Source: Andeanibacterium fulvum (GTDB taxonomy: Bacteria > Pseudomonadota > Alphaproteobacteria > Sphingomonadales > Sphingomonadaceae). Taken from it: a DNA stretch of 64,000 nucleotides. The DNA is taken from assembly GCF_037154085.1 (NCBI RefSeq), contig NZ_JBANRM010000003.1, positions 372,001 through 436,000 on the forward strand, in the 5' to 3' direction. Made by a program: the position numbers and the translations under genes. Below are positions 43,141-52,154 of the stretch, one piece after another. The number at the start of each line of letters is the position of its first letter. Within the stretch, counting starts at the first letter, position 1. Under the pieces are notes generated by a model. The model was not told the origin of the DNA, ran no database searches, and was given only the letters and a program-made list of their open reading frames with translations.

Positions 43141-45525
43141 TCAGAACTTGAAGCCGACCGAGAAGATCGCCTGACGAGGCGCAATGTAGGTCTCGAAGCC
43201 CTGCGAGCTGCCGTAGGGATCCGAGAAGCGCGAGTTCACGCCGGCTTCGTCGAACAGATTGCTCACCGAAGCCGTGACATAGACCGGGCTGCCTTCGGGT
43301 TCGTAGCGAACGAACAGGTTCACCACGCTGTAGGACGGGGTCGTGTCATAGAACTCGTTGTTGAACACGCGGTAGAAGAACTCGCCGCGATACTGGTACT
43401 GGACGCGGGCCGTCAGATCGCCCGGACCGACCTTGCCATTATAGACCAGGGCGGCCGAACCCTGCCACTTGGGCAGCTTGGGCACCTTGTTGCCATTGAT
43501 GTTCGAACGCGCGCTTTCACGAGCGACCGACGCGGCATAGTAGTTCGACCAGAACAGCCAGTCGGGATAGCCGGCGGCATTCTGAGCGGCCAGAGCATCG
43601 ACCGGATCGAGCGCATAATAGTCCGCGTCGAATTCGCCGTTCAGCTGCGACAGGCTGGTTTCCAGACGCAGGCTATCGGTGATCCGGTAATTCGCTTCCA
43701 GCTCGATGCCGTAGATCTTGGCGCTGGGAGCATTGGCCGTGCCTTCGCCGTACAGGATCGCATCCTCATCGAGGAACTGCATGTTCTTGTACTTGTAGTA
43801 GAAGCCCGAAACGTTGAGCTGCAGCGCATCGTCGAAGAAGCGGTTCTTGGAGCCGATTTCGAACGAGTCGACCACTTCCGGCTGATAGGTCGGCTTGATG
43901 CCGGTTTCCCAACCGAAGTTCACATAGGAGGTCGAATTGCCGTTCAGACCGCCCGGCTTGAAGCCGCGGGTGTAGCTGGCATAAACCATGTTTTCCGGGG
44001 TGAACTTGTATTCCAGCGCGAACTTGCCGGTCCATTCGTTGGTCGACAGACCCGGGCTCACGGTGGGCTGCAGATAGGCGCCCGAACCGTAATCGGGGAA
44101 CTCGCCGTTATTGCTGTCCGACGTGCCGCTATATTCGTCGTGATTGTAGCGGATGCCGGCCGTGACCGCGAACTTGTCGGTCACATCGTAGGTGCCCTGG
44201 AAATAGGCGGCCCACGCCTTGCGAGTAGCCGACTGCAGGCTGGCATAGGTCAGGTCCAGAACCTGCGGGTCGTTCCAGGCAGTGTCGACGGGAAGCGGCG
44301 GACGGACGAGCTGGTCGTCAGCAGCGCGGTATTCCACGATGTACTGGTCGTTCTTCGACCAGAGATAGACGCCGCCGATGATCCAGTTGAACGGACCTTC
44401 GCCGTTGGAGGCCAGGTTGACTTCCTGCGTCCAGCTTTCGTTGTTGCTTTCCCACAGGGCGACGTGGTCGTAGTTGAAGTAACCCGTTTCCCAGGGATTG
44501 GCGCCAACCCAATAGGTGACATCGCTGAACAGGTCGGCATTGAGGCCGTCGCCGTCCCAGCTCTGTTCGCTGTGCAGCTTCTGGTAGCTGGTGATGGACT
44601 TCAGCGTGGCGAAATCCAGATCCAGCGCCACCGTGCCGTAATAGAGGTCGGTGTTCACGACCGAGCGGCCGGGATAGTCCTGCGTGACGACGCGCGGATC
44701 TTCGGACGGATCCAGCACGTTCTTCTGCGCAGGGCCATGCGTGTCGCTGTCATACTGGATGGTGGCGAGCGTGACCTTCAGATTGTCGGTCGGCTCCCAA
44801 CGCATCATGGCCTTCCACGAGGTCGAGTTCTCGTCGTCGAGCTCGTACTTGTCGTAGCCTTCGACGTCGGTGGCATAGGCATAGCCATCATGCTTGCGGC
44901 GGTTGCCGTAGACGCGGAAAGCGAGGTTATCGCCCACCGGCACGTCCATGCCCAGTTCGGCATTGAGCAGGTTGTAATTACCCAGGCCGACTTCGCCGTT
45001 CATCCCGAACTTGCCGAGCAGCGGCTCGCGCGACACGACGTTGATCGTACCGCCGGTGGAACCCTGGCCGAAAGTAGTGCCCTGCGGACCGCGCAGGACT
45101 TCGACCTGACCCACATCCACGAAGGCCGCGTTGGCGGCAATCGAGTTGAAGATGTAAACGCCGTCGATGTGGTAGGAAACGCCCGGCTGGGAGTTCAGGT
45201 TTTCCGGCGTTTCCGAACCGATGCCGCGGATGGTAACCATACGCTCGCCGCCGCCGCTCTTGGCAACCACGAGGCTGGGCACGCTGCCGTTCAGGCCGGT
45301 AACGTCAGTGATGTTGTTCTGCTTCAGCGCATCGGCGGTAACCGCCGTGGCCGAGAGCGAAGCTTCCTGAAGGCTCGTGTTGAGCTTTGTCGCCGTAATG
45401 ACGATTTCATTCACATATTCGGTCGACTCGGCAGTCGTTTCTTCCGCCCAGGCGCCGGTGGGCGCCAGAACAGCCAGAGCTACGCCGGCCAGCAGATACT
45501 TCCGATTATTATTTGTCTTGGTCAT
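43141..45525 (-). CDS. TonB-dependent receptor of the amidohydrolase operon
   Basis: Protein of 794 residues; ATG at 45525 after GGGGAAG. Signal peptide about 30 residues (YLLAGVALAVLAPTGAWA). Plug features: EIVITATKLNTSLQEASLSATA, TIRGIGSETPENL, VEVLRGPQGTTFGQGSTGGTINV. The barrel ends AIFSVGFKF with the C-terminal Phe. It is a classical sphingomonad receptor of the catabolic type, first gene of the operon with amidohydrolase, VOC protein and allophanate hydrolase, and divergent from a TfdA-type dioxygenase across 371 bp. Imports the substrate of this operon. Confidence 0.92.
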   Translation of the reverse strand: MTKTNNNRKYLLAGVALAVLAPTGAWAEETTAESTEYVNEIVITATKLNTSLQEASLSATAVTADALKQNNITDVTGLNGSVPSLVVAKSGGGERMVTIRGIGSETPENLNSQPGVSYHIDGVYIFNSIAANAAFVDVGQVEVLRGPQGTTFGQGSTGGTINVVSREPLLGKFGMNGEVGLGNYNLLNAELGMDVPVGDNLAFRVYGNRRKHDGYAYATDVEGYDKYELDDENSTSWKAMMRWEPTDNLKVTLATIQYDSDTHGPAQKNVLDPSEDPRVVTQDYPGRSVVNTDLYYGTVALDLDFATLKSITSYQKLHSEQSWDGDGLNADLFSDVTYWVGANPWETGYFNYDHVALWESNNESWTQEVNLASNGEGPFNWIIGGVYLWSKNDQYIVEYRAADDQLVRPPLPVDTAWNDPQVLDLTYASLQSATRKAWAAYFQGTYDVTDKFAVTAGIRYNHDEYSGTSDSNNGEFPDYGSGAYLQPTVSPGLSTNEWTGKFALEYKFTPENMVYASYTRGFKPGGLNGNSTSYVNFGWETGIKPTYQPEVVDSFEIGSKNRFFDDALQLNVSGFYYKYKNMQFLDEDAILYGEGTANAPSAKIYGIELEANYRITDSLRLETSLSQLNGEFDADYYALDPVDALAAQNAAGYPDWLFWSNYYAASVARESARSNINGNKVPKLPKWQGSAALVYNGKVGPGDLTARVQYQYRGEFFYRVFNNEFYDTTPSYSVVNLFVRYEPEGSPVYVTASVSNLFDEAGVNSRFSDPYGSSQGFETYIAPRQAIFSVGFKF

Positions 45526-45896
45526 CGCGCTTCCCCGATTGGAATCGAAACCCGCTCGAGGCACCCCCATCTCAACCCTGTTGTGAGGCCCCCGTTTTGC
45601 CGGGGTGCCGCTTGAGTTGCATTGAGCCATCAAGCGGCGTTCCAATCTTGAGGAGTCGCGCAGAACTTGTTGACGCGATCGCGCCTGCACCCCTCGCGCC
45701 GGGGCAGTTTCCCATATCGGGATGGTTAATGGCCGGGAGGCGCTTTGCCTCAGAACGCATATGATTCGCGCCCGGAACAGAATTTTTGCACGACCGGCCA
45801 AGATGCTTTTCGCACATCGGGATAGACACAAGATTGCGGCAGGCACGTTACAGCTGTGTCGATTCCGCGAGACTGGCCGAACAAGGAGACTATCCG
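45526..45896. other. Divergent intergenic region (TonB receptor / dioxygenase)
   Basis: 371 bp without a gene between the receptor and the TfdA-type dioxygenase. It must hold both promoters; the dioxygenase end has AAGGAGA before its ATG. I see no strong palindrome and no ORF with coding character. Confidence 0.5.
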
Positions 45897-46976
45897 ATGT
45901 CCGTGATTACCGAGCTGGAACCCGTACGCACCGAGGCCGCGTGGCGCGGTGACGAACTTTCGGCCCGGCAGGACTGGGTTTACCTGCTGTCCGACGAACA
46001 GGTCGCGGAGCTTGAGGAACTGGGCAAGCGCTTCGTCGAAGAGGACCCGGACCTGCGCTTCGTAAAGAAGGAAGATTTCCCGCTGGTCGCCTGCGCCGAA
46101 GCGGTGGCCGAATGGGGCAGGGACGTCGATTACGGCCGCGGCTTCGTGCTCGTCCGCGGCCTGCGCACCTATCTCTATTCCGACGCGCTTTCCTCGGCCA
46201 TCTACTACATCCTCGGCCTCTACATGGGCGATCCGATCCGCCAGAACGAAATGGGCGATTTGATCGACCACGTCTATGCCACCTCCGACAAGACGATGGA
46301 CGATCCCACCGCCAAGTCCTCCAAGGTCCGCGACCAGCTCGTCTATCACTCCGACAGTTCGGACGTGGTGGCGCTGATGTGCCTGCGTCCGGCCATGGCT
46401 GGCGGCGCGTCCTGCCTCGTCTCGGGCGCGCAGATCTATAACGAGATCCTCAAGCGCCGGCCGGACCTTGCCCCGCTGCTGCTCGAACCCTTCCACTGGG
46501 ACTGGCGCCGCCAGGATCAGGAAGCTCCTGCCGACACCTACACTTCGCCGGTGATCAGCATGGAAGAGGGCGTGTTCAGCATGTATGCCGGCTCGCTCTA
46601 TATCATCACTGCGCAGAACTATCCGGGCGTGCCCAAGCTGACCCCGGAACAGGTCGAAGTGCTCGAGTTGTTCGACAAGATCACCTATGAAGAAGGCATG
46701 GCCATCGAGATGGATTTCCGCCCCGGCGATATCCAGTGGTTGTCCAATTATGCCGCGCTCCATGCGCGCACGACTTTCTACGATTTCCCCGAACCGCAGC
46801 GCCGCCGCCACCTGCTGCGCCTGTGGCTGCACCGCGATGCGGGGCGCCCGGTTGTGGAAGGTTTCGGCAAGAACGGCGTGGTCCAGATCCGCTCCGCTCC
46901 GCGTGACGGCAAAACCGAACATCCCGACGCCCACTTCAGCATCCGCGAAGTGTGCGTGCCGCGCCTGATCGCCTGA
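45897..46976 (+). CDS. Fe(II)/2-oxoglutarate-dependent dioxygenase, TauD/TfdA-like
   Basis: Protein of 359 residues. The 2-His-1-carboxylate facial triad is H151-x-D153 in YHSDSSD and H289 in AALHARTTF, with the 2-oxoglutarate-binding Arg in RRRHLLRLW about 15 residues later. It fits the clavaminate-synthase/TauD/TfdA superfamily rather than a specific known enzyme. Starts 11 bp after AAGGAG. It is a single gene ended by a strong terminator, and is divergent from the receptor/amidohydrolase operon. Probably hydroxylates or cleaves the imported compound or a related one. Confidence 0.85.
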   Translation: MSVITELEPVRTEAAWRGDELSARQDWVYLLSDEQVAELEELGKRFVEEDPDLRFVKKEDFPLVACAEAVAEWGRDVDYGRGFVLVRGLRTYLYSDALSSAIYYILGLYMGDPIRQNEMGDLIDHVYATSDKTMDDPTAKSSKVRDQLVYHSDSSDVVALMCLRPAMAGGASCLVSGAQIYNEILKRRPDLAPLLLEPFHWDWRRQDQEAPADTYTSPVISMEEGVFSMYAGSLYIITAQNYPGVPKLTPEQVEVLELFDKITYEEGMAIEMDFRPGDIQWLSNYAALHARTTFYDFPEPQRRRHLLRLWLHRDAGRPVVEGFGKNGVVQIRSAPRDGKTEHPDAHFSIREVCVPRLIA

Positions 46977-46998
46977 TCGGGCGGGGCCTCGGCCTCAC

Positions 46999-47044
46999 AG
47001 AAAAGGCCCGGAAAGCAGGATCGCTTTCCGGGCCTTTTCTTTGT
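46999..47044. terminator. Bidirectional terminator, 18-bp perfect stem
   Basis: AGAAAAGGCCCGGAAAGC (46999-47016) pairs perfectly with 47023-47040 around the loop AGGATC. T- and A-rich bases flank both sides, so it can end both the dioxygenase mRNA (+) and the convergent nitroreductase mRNA (-). Confidence 0.9.
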
Positions 47045-47053
47045 CTGCGGCTT

Positions 47054-47653
47054 TCAGGCAGGGAAGTTGCCGGGGAACGCCAATTGTGAAATTGCCATGC
47101 GGCCCGAAGGAACCTCACGGTCGCGCAGATAGTCGGGCAGCAGTTCGGCCGGATCGCCGGTGCGGCCGATGGCGACCGCCATCTCGATGCGGAAATCCTC
47201 GGGAATGCCGAGTTCCTTGTAGCCCTTTTCGAAATCCAGCCCGGTAATCCCGTGAGTATGGAGCCCATCGTGGATCGCCTGCAGTGCCAGTTGGCCCCAA
47301 GCGGCGCCGGCATCGAAGGCGTGGCTGTAGAGTTCTTCCTTGGGCTCTCCGGCCTCATCGCGCATGAAGCGGTCCGACAGGATGAACACGATGGCCCCCG
47401 CATTGGCCGCCCAACTGCGATTGAAGGGGACGAGAATGTCCAGGAACCGCTCCCAGTCCTCCCCGCCGCGCAGGGCGTAGAGGAAGCGCCAGGGCTGGAC
47501 GTTGAAGGCGGAAGGCGCCCAGCGCGCGGCCTCGATCAGGCGGAAAAGCTCGCTTTCCTCCAGCGGCGTGCGGTCGAAGGCGCGGGGGGACCAGCGGCGG
47601 GTGAAGACTTCGTGGATCGGGTGTTCGGTCGCTCTGGCATCGTGAAAAGTCAT
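47054..47653 (-). CDS. Nitroreductase-family flavoprotein
   Basis: Protein of 199 residues. FMN-binding pattern of the family: RRWSPRAFDRTPLEESEL, AARWAPSAFNVQPWRFLY and the later AWGQLALQAIHDGLHTHGI. In the Rut pathway a nitroreductase-fold protein (RutE) reduces malonic semialdehyde; this gene is the third of an operon with an isochorismatase-like hydrolase (ATGA overlap at 47650-47653) and an SDR, next to RutA- and RutB-like genes, so a similar aldehyde-, nitro- or quinone-reducing step is possible. No specific substrate is seen. Confidence 0.85.
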   Translation of the reverse strand: MTFHDARATEHPIHEVFTRRWSPRAFDRTPLEESELFRLIEAARWAPSAFNVQPWRFLYALRGGEDWERFLDILVPFNRSWAANAGAIVFILSDRFMRDEAGEPKEELYSHAFDAGAAWGQLALQAIHDGLHTHGITGLDFEKGYKELGIPEDFRIEMAVAIGRTGDPAELLPDYLRDREVPSGRMAISQLAFPGNFPA

Positions 47654-48342
47654 GAAGTTACCTGAGTAGTGGGTTGTTCCAGCATGGAAATGACGGCGGC
47701 GGTGTTCCGCACGTCGGCGAAATGCAGCCGCAGGCTCAAGAGCGCCGCATTCTGTTCTTCATCGCAGACGGTAGCCGTCGCGTCGGAGAGGAAAATCACC
47801 TTGAAACCGCGCATATAGCCGTCGCGCGCGGTGCTTTCGCAGCAGACATTGGTGAGCGTTCCGGCAATCACCAGCATCTCGATTCCGCGCTGCCTCAAAG
47901 CAGCCTCAAGCGCGCCTGCAGGGCACCCAAAGGCGCTATAGCGATACTTGTCGAGCACCAGATCGGTATCGGCGGCAGCCATATCGGGGTGCAGGTCGTG
48001 CGACGCGGCGCCCGGAGTGAGCGCGTCGATAGCCTCTCGCACGCGCGCGTCGGTCGGATCGTATTGCCAGGGCGCCATGGCGAGCGGTGCTTCCTCGCTC
48101 ACCGTCTGGCGCGTCCAGATCACCGTGCCGCCCGCCGCGCGCATGGCGGCGGCGAGGCGGTTGACGGCGGGGATGATCGCCTCCGCATGGGGATTTCCGA
48201 AGATCTCCCCCTGCGCGACGAACGCCCCCTGCATATCGACGATCACCAGTGCGGTGCGCGCCGGGTCGATCTCCCCGAAGGAGTTGAGCCACTTGCCGCG
48301 TTCAACCGCCCATTCGGGGAGAGAGACCTCATGCATCAGCAT
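47650..48342 (-). CDS. Isochorismatase-family cysteine hydrolase
   Basis: Protein of 230 residues. Catalytic triad of the family: D36 in IVDMQGAF, K132 in DKYRYSAF and Cys167 in TNVCCES. The family includes ureidoacrylate hydrolase RutB, biuret hydrolase, N-carbamoylsarcosine amidase and nicotinamidase. It overlaps the SDR gene by 14 bp (ATG 48342; ATG 48336 is an alternative) and the nitroreductase gene by 4 bp. A biuret hydrolase would feed the allophanate hydrolase 7 kb away, but that is inference. Confidence 0.88.
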   Translation of the reverse strand: MLMHEVSLPEWAVERGKWLNSFGEIDPARTALVIVDMQGAFVAQGEIFGNPHAEAIIPAVNRLAAAMRAAGGTVIWTRQTVSEEAPLAMAPWQYDPTDARVREAIDALTPGAASHDLHPDMAAADTDLVLDKYRYSAFGCPAGALEAALRQRGIEMLVIAGTLTNVCCESTARDGYMRGFKVIFLSDATATVCDEEQNAALLSLRLHFADVRNTAAVISMLEQPTTQVTS

Positions 48343-49171
48343 ATTCCGGATAGGCGATGGAAAGCGAATAGCTCTTCCACTTTTCCATTTCCGCGCGGAG
48401 CAGGTCGGTCTGCCCTTCCGCGTAATGGAGCGCATCCTTGCCCAGCAGCAGGTGCAGCGGCGGCTCTGCCTCGTCCAGGGCAGAGAGGATCGCGGCGGCG
48501 GCAAGGGCCGGATCGCCCTTTTCCTTGCCCTGCCCTTCGGAGAGCGAACGCTTGGCGAAATGGGCGGTATCCTCGTAAGCCGGGATATCCTTTGCCGCGA
48601 TGCGCAGCGACCCGCCCGCAAATTCCGTGCGCATGCCGCCCGGCGCCACATTGGTCACGCGGATGCCCATCGGACCCACTTCCTGCGCCAAGGTCTGGCC
48701 GATACATTCCAGCGCATATTTGCTGGCGCCGTAGAGCGCCGTGCCCGCCCAGGGGGCCAGCCCGCTGACCGAAGTGATGTTCACCACATGCCCCGCCTTG
48801 CGTTCACGCATGTAAGGCAGCACCGCCTGGATCATCGAAATCGCGCCGAACACGTTCACATCGAACAGCGCGCGCATTTCCTCGGCGGAGACTTCCTCGA
48901 TCGCGCCGACCATGCCGAAGCCGGCATTGTTCACCAGCCGGTCGATGCCGCCCAGCTTCTCTTCCGCCAGCGCGACCACGCGGGCAGGTGCCTCGCGATC
49001 CGCGAAATCGAGCACGGCGGCAAAGGCCTGCCCCGGAGCGAGAGCTTCAAACGCGTCGCAGCTTCCCTGGTTGCGCGAGGTGCCGAACACCTTGTCGCCC
49101 CGTGCAAGCGCCGCCTTGGCCAGTTCGCGGCCCAGACCGCCGCCAATTCCCGTAATCAACCAGTTCGCCAT
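48329..49171 (-). CDS. Short-chain dehydrogenase/reductase
   Basis: Protein of 280 residues. Classical SDR: TGIGGGLGRELAK cofactor motif (about 6-18), NNAGFG (about 82), catalytic Ser in NITSVSG and YGASK (Tyr-x-x-x-Lys, about 150-154), then PGGMRTEF. Asp in LDFADRE and no basic residue after the Gly-rich loop leave NAD versus NADP open. ATG at 49171 follows GAAGGTCC. First gene of an operon with the isochorismatase-like hydrolase and nitroreductase, divergent from the kinase gene. Confidence 0.9.
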   Translation of the reverse strand: MANWLITGIGGGLGRELAKAALARGDKVFGTSRNQGSCDAFEALAPGQAFAAVLDFADREAPARVVALAEEKLGGIDRLVNNAGFGMVGAIEEVSAEEMRALFDVNVFGAISMIQAVLPYMRERKAGHVVNITSVSGLAPWAGTALYGASKYALECIGQTLAQEVGPMGIRVTNVAPGGMRTEFAGGSLRIAAKDIPAYEDTAHFAKRSLSEGQGKEKGDPALAAAAILSALDEAEPPLHLLLGKDALHYAEGQTDLLRAEMEKWKSYSLSIAYPEYADA

Positions 49172-49349
49172 TTCGATAGGACCTTCTCGTTTCGCCTTAC
49201 CTGCGTTGTCTACGCCAGGCTGCGCAGAGCGCTTTGCAGGGCAAACCGCATTTGTTGTCCGCTGGCGCACAGGATGGCGTTCCGGTTGCGATCTGCCCGG
49301 CTACCGTGCTGAGGAAGTCTGCCGGAAATCGTCCTAGAGGGAGGCAATT

Positions 49350-50279
49350 ATGGCAGTGCAGGTTGCAGGTTCGATCAATGTCGACCTGATCCAGTCGGTA
49401 GAGGCTCTGCCCAGGCCGGGCGAGACGGTGCTGTCCTTCCGCTCGGCCCGCCTGCCCGGCGGCAAAGGCGCGAACCAGGCAGTGGCCGCCGCACGCATGG
49501 GCGCGCCGACGCGAATGATCGGCGCAGTCGGCAGCGACGATGGCGGCAGCTGGATGCGCGGGATGCTGGAAGAACATGGCGTGGATACGCAGGCCATCGC
49601 GGCGCTGAAGGACATGGCCACCGGGCTCGCCTCGATCGCGGTCGATTGCAGCGGCGAGAATCAGATCATCGTCAATCCGGGCGCGAATGAAGCGGTGACA
49701 CCGGATCAGGCCGCGCAAATCAGGCCGGAAGCACAAGTGCTGCTCGCCCAGCTCGAAATTCCCGTCGACACTGTGCGCGCCTTCTTCACCGCCCCTGCCG
49801 CGCAAGGCCGCATCCGCATCCTCAATGCCGCGCCCGCCCTGCGCGAGGCAGCGCCGCTGTTCGACCACGCCGACATCCTGATCGTGAACCAGCACGAGCT
49901 GGCCCATTATCTGGGGCTGAGCGATGCCCCGCAGAGCGCGGAAGACGCCCTGGTCGCACGGCAATTGATCGCGCGCGGCGATCAGGCCGTGATCGTCACG
50001 CTGGGCGCGCTGGGCGCGGTGGCAGTGTGGAACGACCGGCATTTCCACGCCCCGGCCCTGTCAGTAACGCCGATCGACACCATCGGAGCGGGCGACTGTT
50101 TCTGCGGCGCGCTGGCCGCCCTGCTCGATTCGGGAGAATCGGTGGAGGCCGCACTCCCGCTCGCCAATGCGGCGGCAGCCCTGTGCACTCAGAAACAAGG
50201 CGCGATCCCGGCGATGCCGTCGCGCAGCGAGGCCGAGAACGCTCTCGAACTGGGCACTGCCCCTGCCGCACCAAATTAA
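49350..50279 (+). CDS. PfkB-family sugar kinase, ribokinase-like
   Basis: Protein of 309 residues. PfkB signature 1 is PGGKGANQAVAAARMGAPTR (about 37-56), signature 2 is DTIGAGDCFCGALAAL with the catalytic Asp in GAGD (about 248). N-terminus SINVDLIQSVEALPRPGE is that of ribokinase. ATG at 49350 follows GAGGGAGG. It is the first gene of a run with RutA- and RutB-like genes, so the kinase may phosphorylate ribose or a ribose-linked intermediate freed from a nucleoside; no nucleoside hydrolase gene is present. Confidence 0.85.
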   Translation: MAVQVAGSINVDLIQSVEALPRPGETVLSFRSARLPGGKGANQAVAAARMGAPTRMIGAVGSDDGGSWMRGMLEEHGVDTQAIAALKDMATGLASIAVDCSGENQIIVNPGANEAVTPDQAAQIRPEAQVLLAQLEIPVDTVRAFFTAPAAQGRIRILNAAPALREAAPLFDHADILIVNQHELAHYLGLSDAPQSAEDALVARQLIARGDQAVIVTLGALGAVAVWNDRHFHAPALSVTPIDTIGAGDCFCGALAALLDSGESVEAALPLANAAAALCTQKQGAIPAMPSRSEAENALELGTAPAAPN

Positions 50280-50356
50280 TATTCGCCCCCGGTCAAGATC
50301 GCACGGGCACAAGGAATAAGCTCGGCTCCGCAAACAGGAACGCGGAAACGAAAAAT

Positions 50357-51481
50357 ATGAGCGAGCTTGAGCTTACGCCCTTCGGGTTGCCTTCCGACAC
50401 TGGCGGTAAGGATTTGGGTGTGTTCCTGCCAATTGCGAACGGCGGCTGGATCATGTCCAGTAACAAGCCGGAAATAGACGGTTCCTACGACTATTGCCGC
50501 GCCTCGGCGGTTCTGGCCGAACAGCACGGGCTAGACTTCGCCATGGCGATGGCGAAGTTCCGCGGTTACGGCGGCGAAACCCGGCATTGGGACGAGCAGT
50601 TGGACTCTTTCCTCACTGTCGCCGGCATTGCCGAGGCGACCAGCAAGGTGAAGGTCTGGGGCACGATCCATACCCTTCTCCAGAACCCCGCCGTCGCCGC
50701 CAAGATGGTCGCCACTCTGGACCAGATCAGCCACGGCCGCTCTGGCCTCAATGTGGTGACGGGCTCCTATCGCGGCGAGTTCGACCAGATGGGCGCATGG
50801 CCCGAAAATGTCGGGCACGATCAGCGCTACGACCTCGCACAGGAATGGATCAGGGCGATCAAGGGGCTGTGGAACGAGGACAGCGTCACTCAGCATGGCG
50901 ACTATTTCCGTCTCGACGACTGCCAAAGCTGGCCCAAGCCCTCCACGCGCCCCTTCCTGGTCTGCGCGGGCACGTCCAAGCAGGGCATGGCCTTCACTTC
51001 CGCAGAGATGGACGCGATCTTCCTTTACGGCGGTCAGCACGAGAAGCTGAAGCGCGAGAGCGAAGCCGCCAAGGCCGATGCTGCCGCGGTGGGCCGCTCG
51101 ATCCGCACCTATTCGATGATGACGGTAGTATTCGGCGAAAGCGACGCCGAGGCGGACGAGAAGGTTCAGGCGATCCGCGAGGGGTTCGACGAAGGCGCAT
51201 TGGCGGGCATGATGCGCGCCTATGGCTTCCTCGACAGCGAGATCGGCAAGGAAAACGACTTCACCCGCAAGGCACGCTCCGGCTTCATGGCTCCTCATGT
51301 CGCCGGGTCGCCCGAGACGGTGCTGGCCTATCTGACCGACCTGTTCGAGATTTCCGGCTCCGATGGCCTCATGCTGATTTTCGACGATTACATGAAGGGC
51401 ATCCCCACTTTCGGGCAGAAGGTGCTGCCGGTTCTGCGCGAGCGCTTCCCCGCAGGGGAAAAGGTGCCGGTTCATGGCTGA
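50357..51481 (+). CDS. RutA-like flavin-dependent monooxygenase (LLM class)
   Basis: Protein of 374 residues. Luciferase-like fold with strong RutA similarity over its length: LGVFLPIANGGW (19-30), LDFAMAMAKFRGYGGETRHWD, MVATLDQISHGRSGLNVVTGSY, EFDQMGAWP and the ending GSDGLMLIFDDYMKGIPTFG. RutA opens the uracil ring with FMNH2 and O2; this protein has the RutA framework but an 18-residue N-terminal extension, so the substrate may be a related pyrimidine or amide. Stop overlaps the RutB-like start by 8 bp. No RutF-type reductase is in the operon. Confidence 0.88.
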   Translation: MSELELTPFGLPSDTGGKDLGVFLPIANGGWIMSSNKPEIDGSYDYCRASAVLAEQHGLDFAMAMAKFRGYGGETRHWDEQLDSFLTVAGIAEATSKVKVWGTIHTLLQNPAVAAKMVATLDQISHGRSGLNVVTGSYRGEFDQMGAWPENVGHDQRYDLAQEWIRAIKGLWNEDSVTQHGDYFRLDDCQSWPKPSTRPFLVCAGTSKQGMAFTSAEMDAIFLYGGQHEKLKRESEAAKADAAAVGRSIRTYSMMTVVFGESDAEADEKVQAIREGFDEGALAGMMRAYGFLDSEIGKENDFTRKARSGFMAPHVAGSPETVLAYLTDLFEISGSDGLMLIFDDYMKGIPTFGQKVLPVLRERFPAGEKVPVHG

Positions 51482-52154
51482 GGCCGATCCCGCCGGCCTG
51501 CCGCATTTGGACGCGGCCTCCCTTGCGCCGCTGATCGATGCTGCCCGGACCGCGCTGATCGTGGTCGATATCCAGAACGACTTTGCCGGACCATCGGGTC
51601 TGCTCAAGCGTGTCGGCGTGGACATGACACTGGCCGAGGCGGCAATCGACCGGATCGAGGCGATCATTCCCACCGCCCGCAAGGCTGGGGCCACTGTGGC
51701 CTTCATGCGCGTGGTGACCGAGCCGGAAACGGATTCCGATGCGCTCAAGGCGCTCTATGCCCGCAAGGGCCGTCCGGGCGGGCAGGCGATCTGTCGCACC
51801 GCCGATGGCGGGGCTGACTATTACCGCGTCTCTCCGGAGCCCGGCGATATCGAGATTGCCAAGCTGCTTTACGACAGCTTCCACGGCACCGATCTTGAAG
51901 AGCAACTCCGCGCGCGCGGTATCGACACGCTGGTTATGACCGGGGTCGCGACCGATTGCTGCGTCGATGCCACCACACGGACCGGCTTCCACCGGGGCTT
52001 CCACGTCTTCGTCGTTTCCGATGCCTGCGCCTCTTACGAAGAGGAACTGCATCTCGGAACGCTCAAGGTCCTCCACAAGAACTGCGCCCTGCTGACCACC
52101 ACCGATGCGGTGATCGCAGCATGGGCGAGCACCGCGCAAGGAGCGCCGCAATGA
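51474..52154 (+). CDS. RutB-like isochorismatase-family hydrolase
   Basis: Protein of 226 residues. Catalytic Asp32 (VVDIQNDF), Lys130 (IAKLLYDSFHGTDLEEQL) and Cys163 (TDCCVDAT). The AKLLYDSF-x-TDLEE and VATDCCVDATTR blocks resemble RutB, which cleaves ureidoacrylate to aminoacrylate, CO2 and NH3. It overlaps the RutA-like gene by 8 bp and the MFS gene by 4 bp, so the three are translated together. The exact substrate depends on the RutA-like product and is not proven. Confidence 0.88.
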   Translation: MAEADPAGLPHLDAASLAPLIDAARTALIVVDIQNDFAGPSGLLKRVGVDMTLAEAAIDRIEAIIPTARKAGATVAFMRVVTEPETDSDALKALYARKGRPGGQAICRTADGGADYYRVSPEPGDIEIAKLLYDSFHGTDLEEQLRARGIDTLVMTGVATDCCVDATTRTGFHRGFHVFVVSDACASYEEELHLGTLKVLHKNCALLTTTDAVIAAWASTAQGAPQ

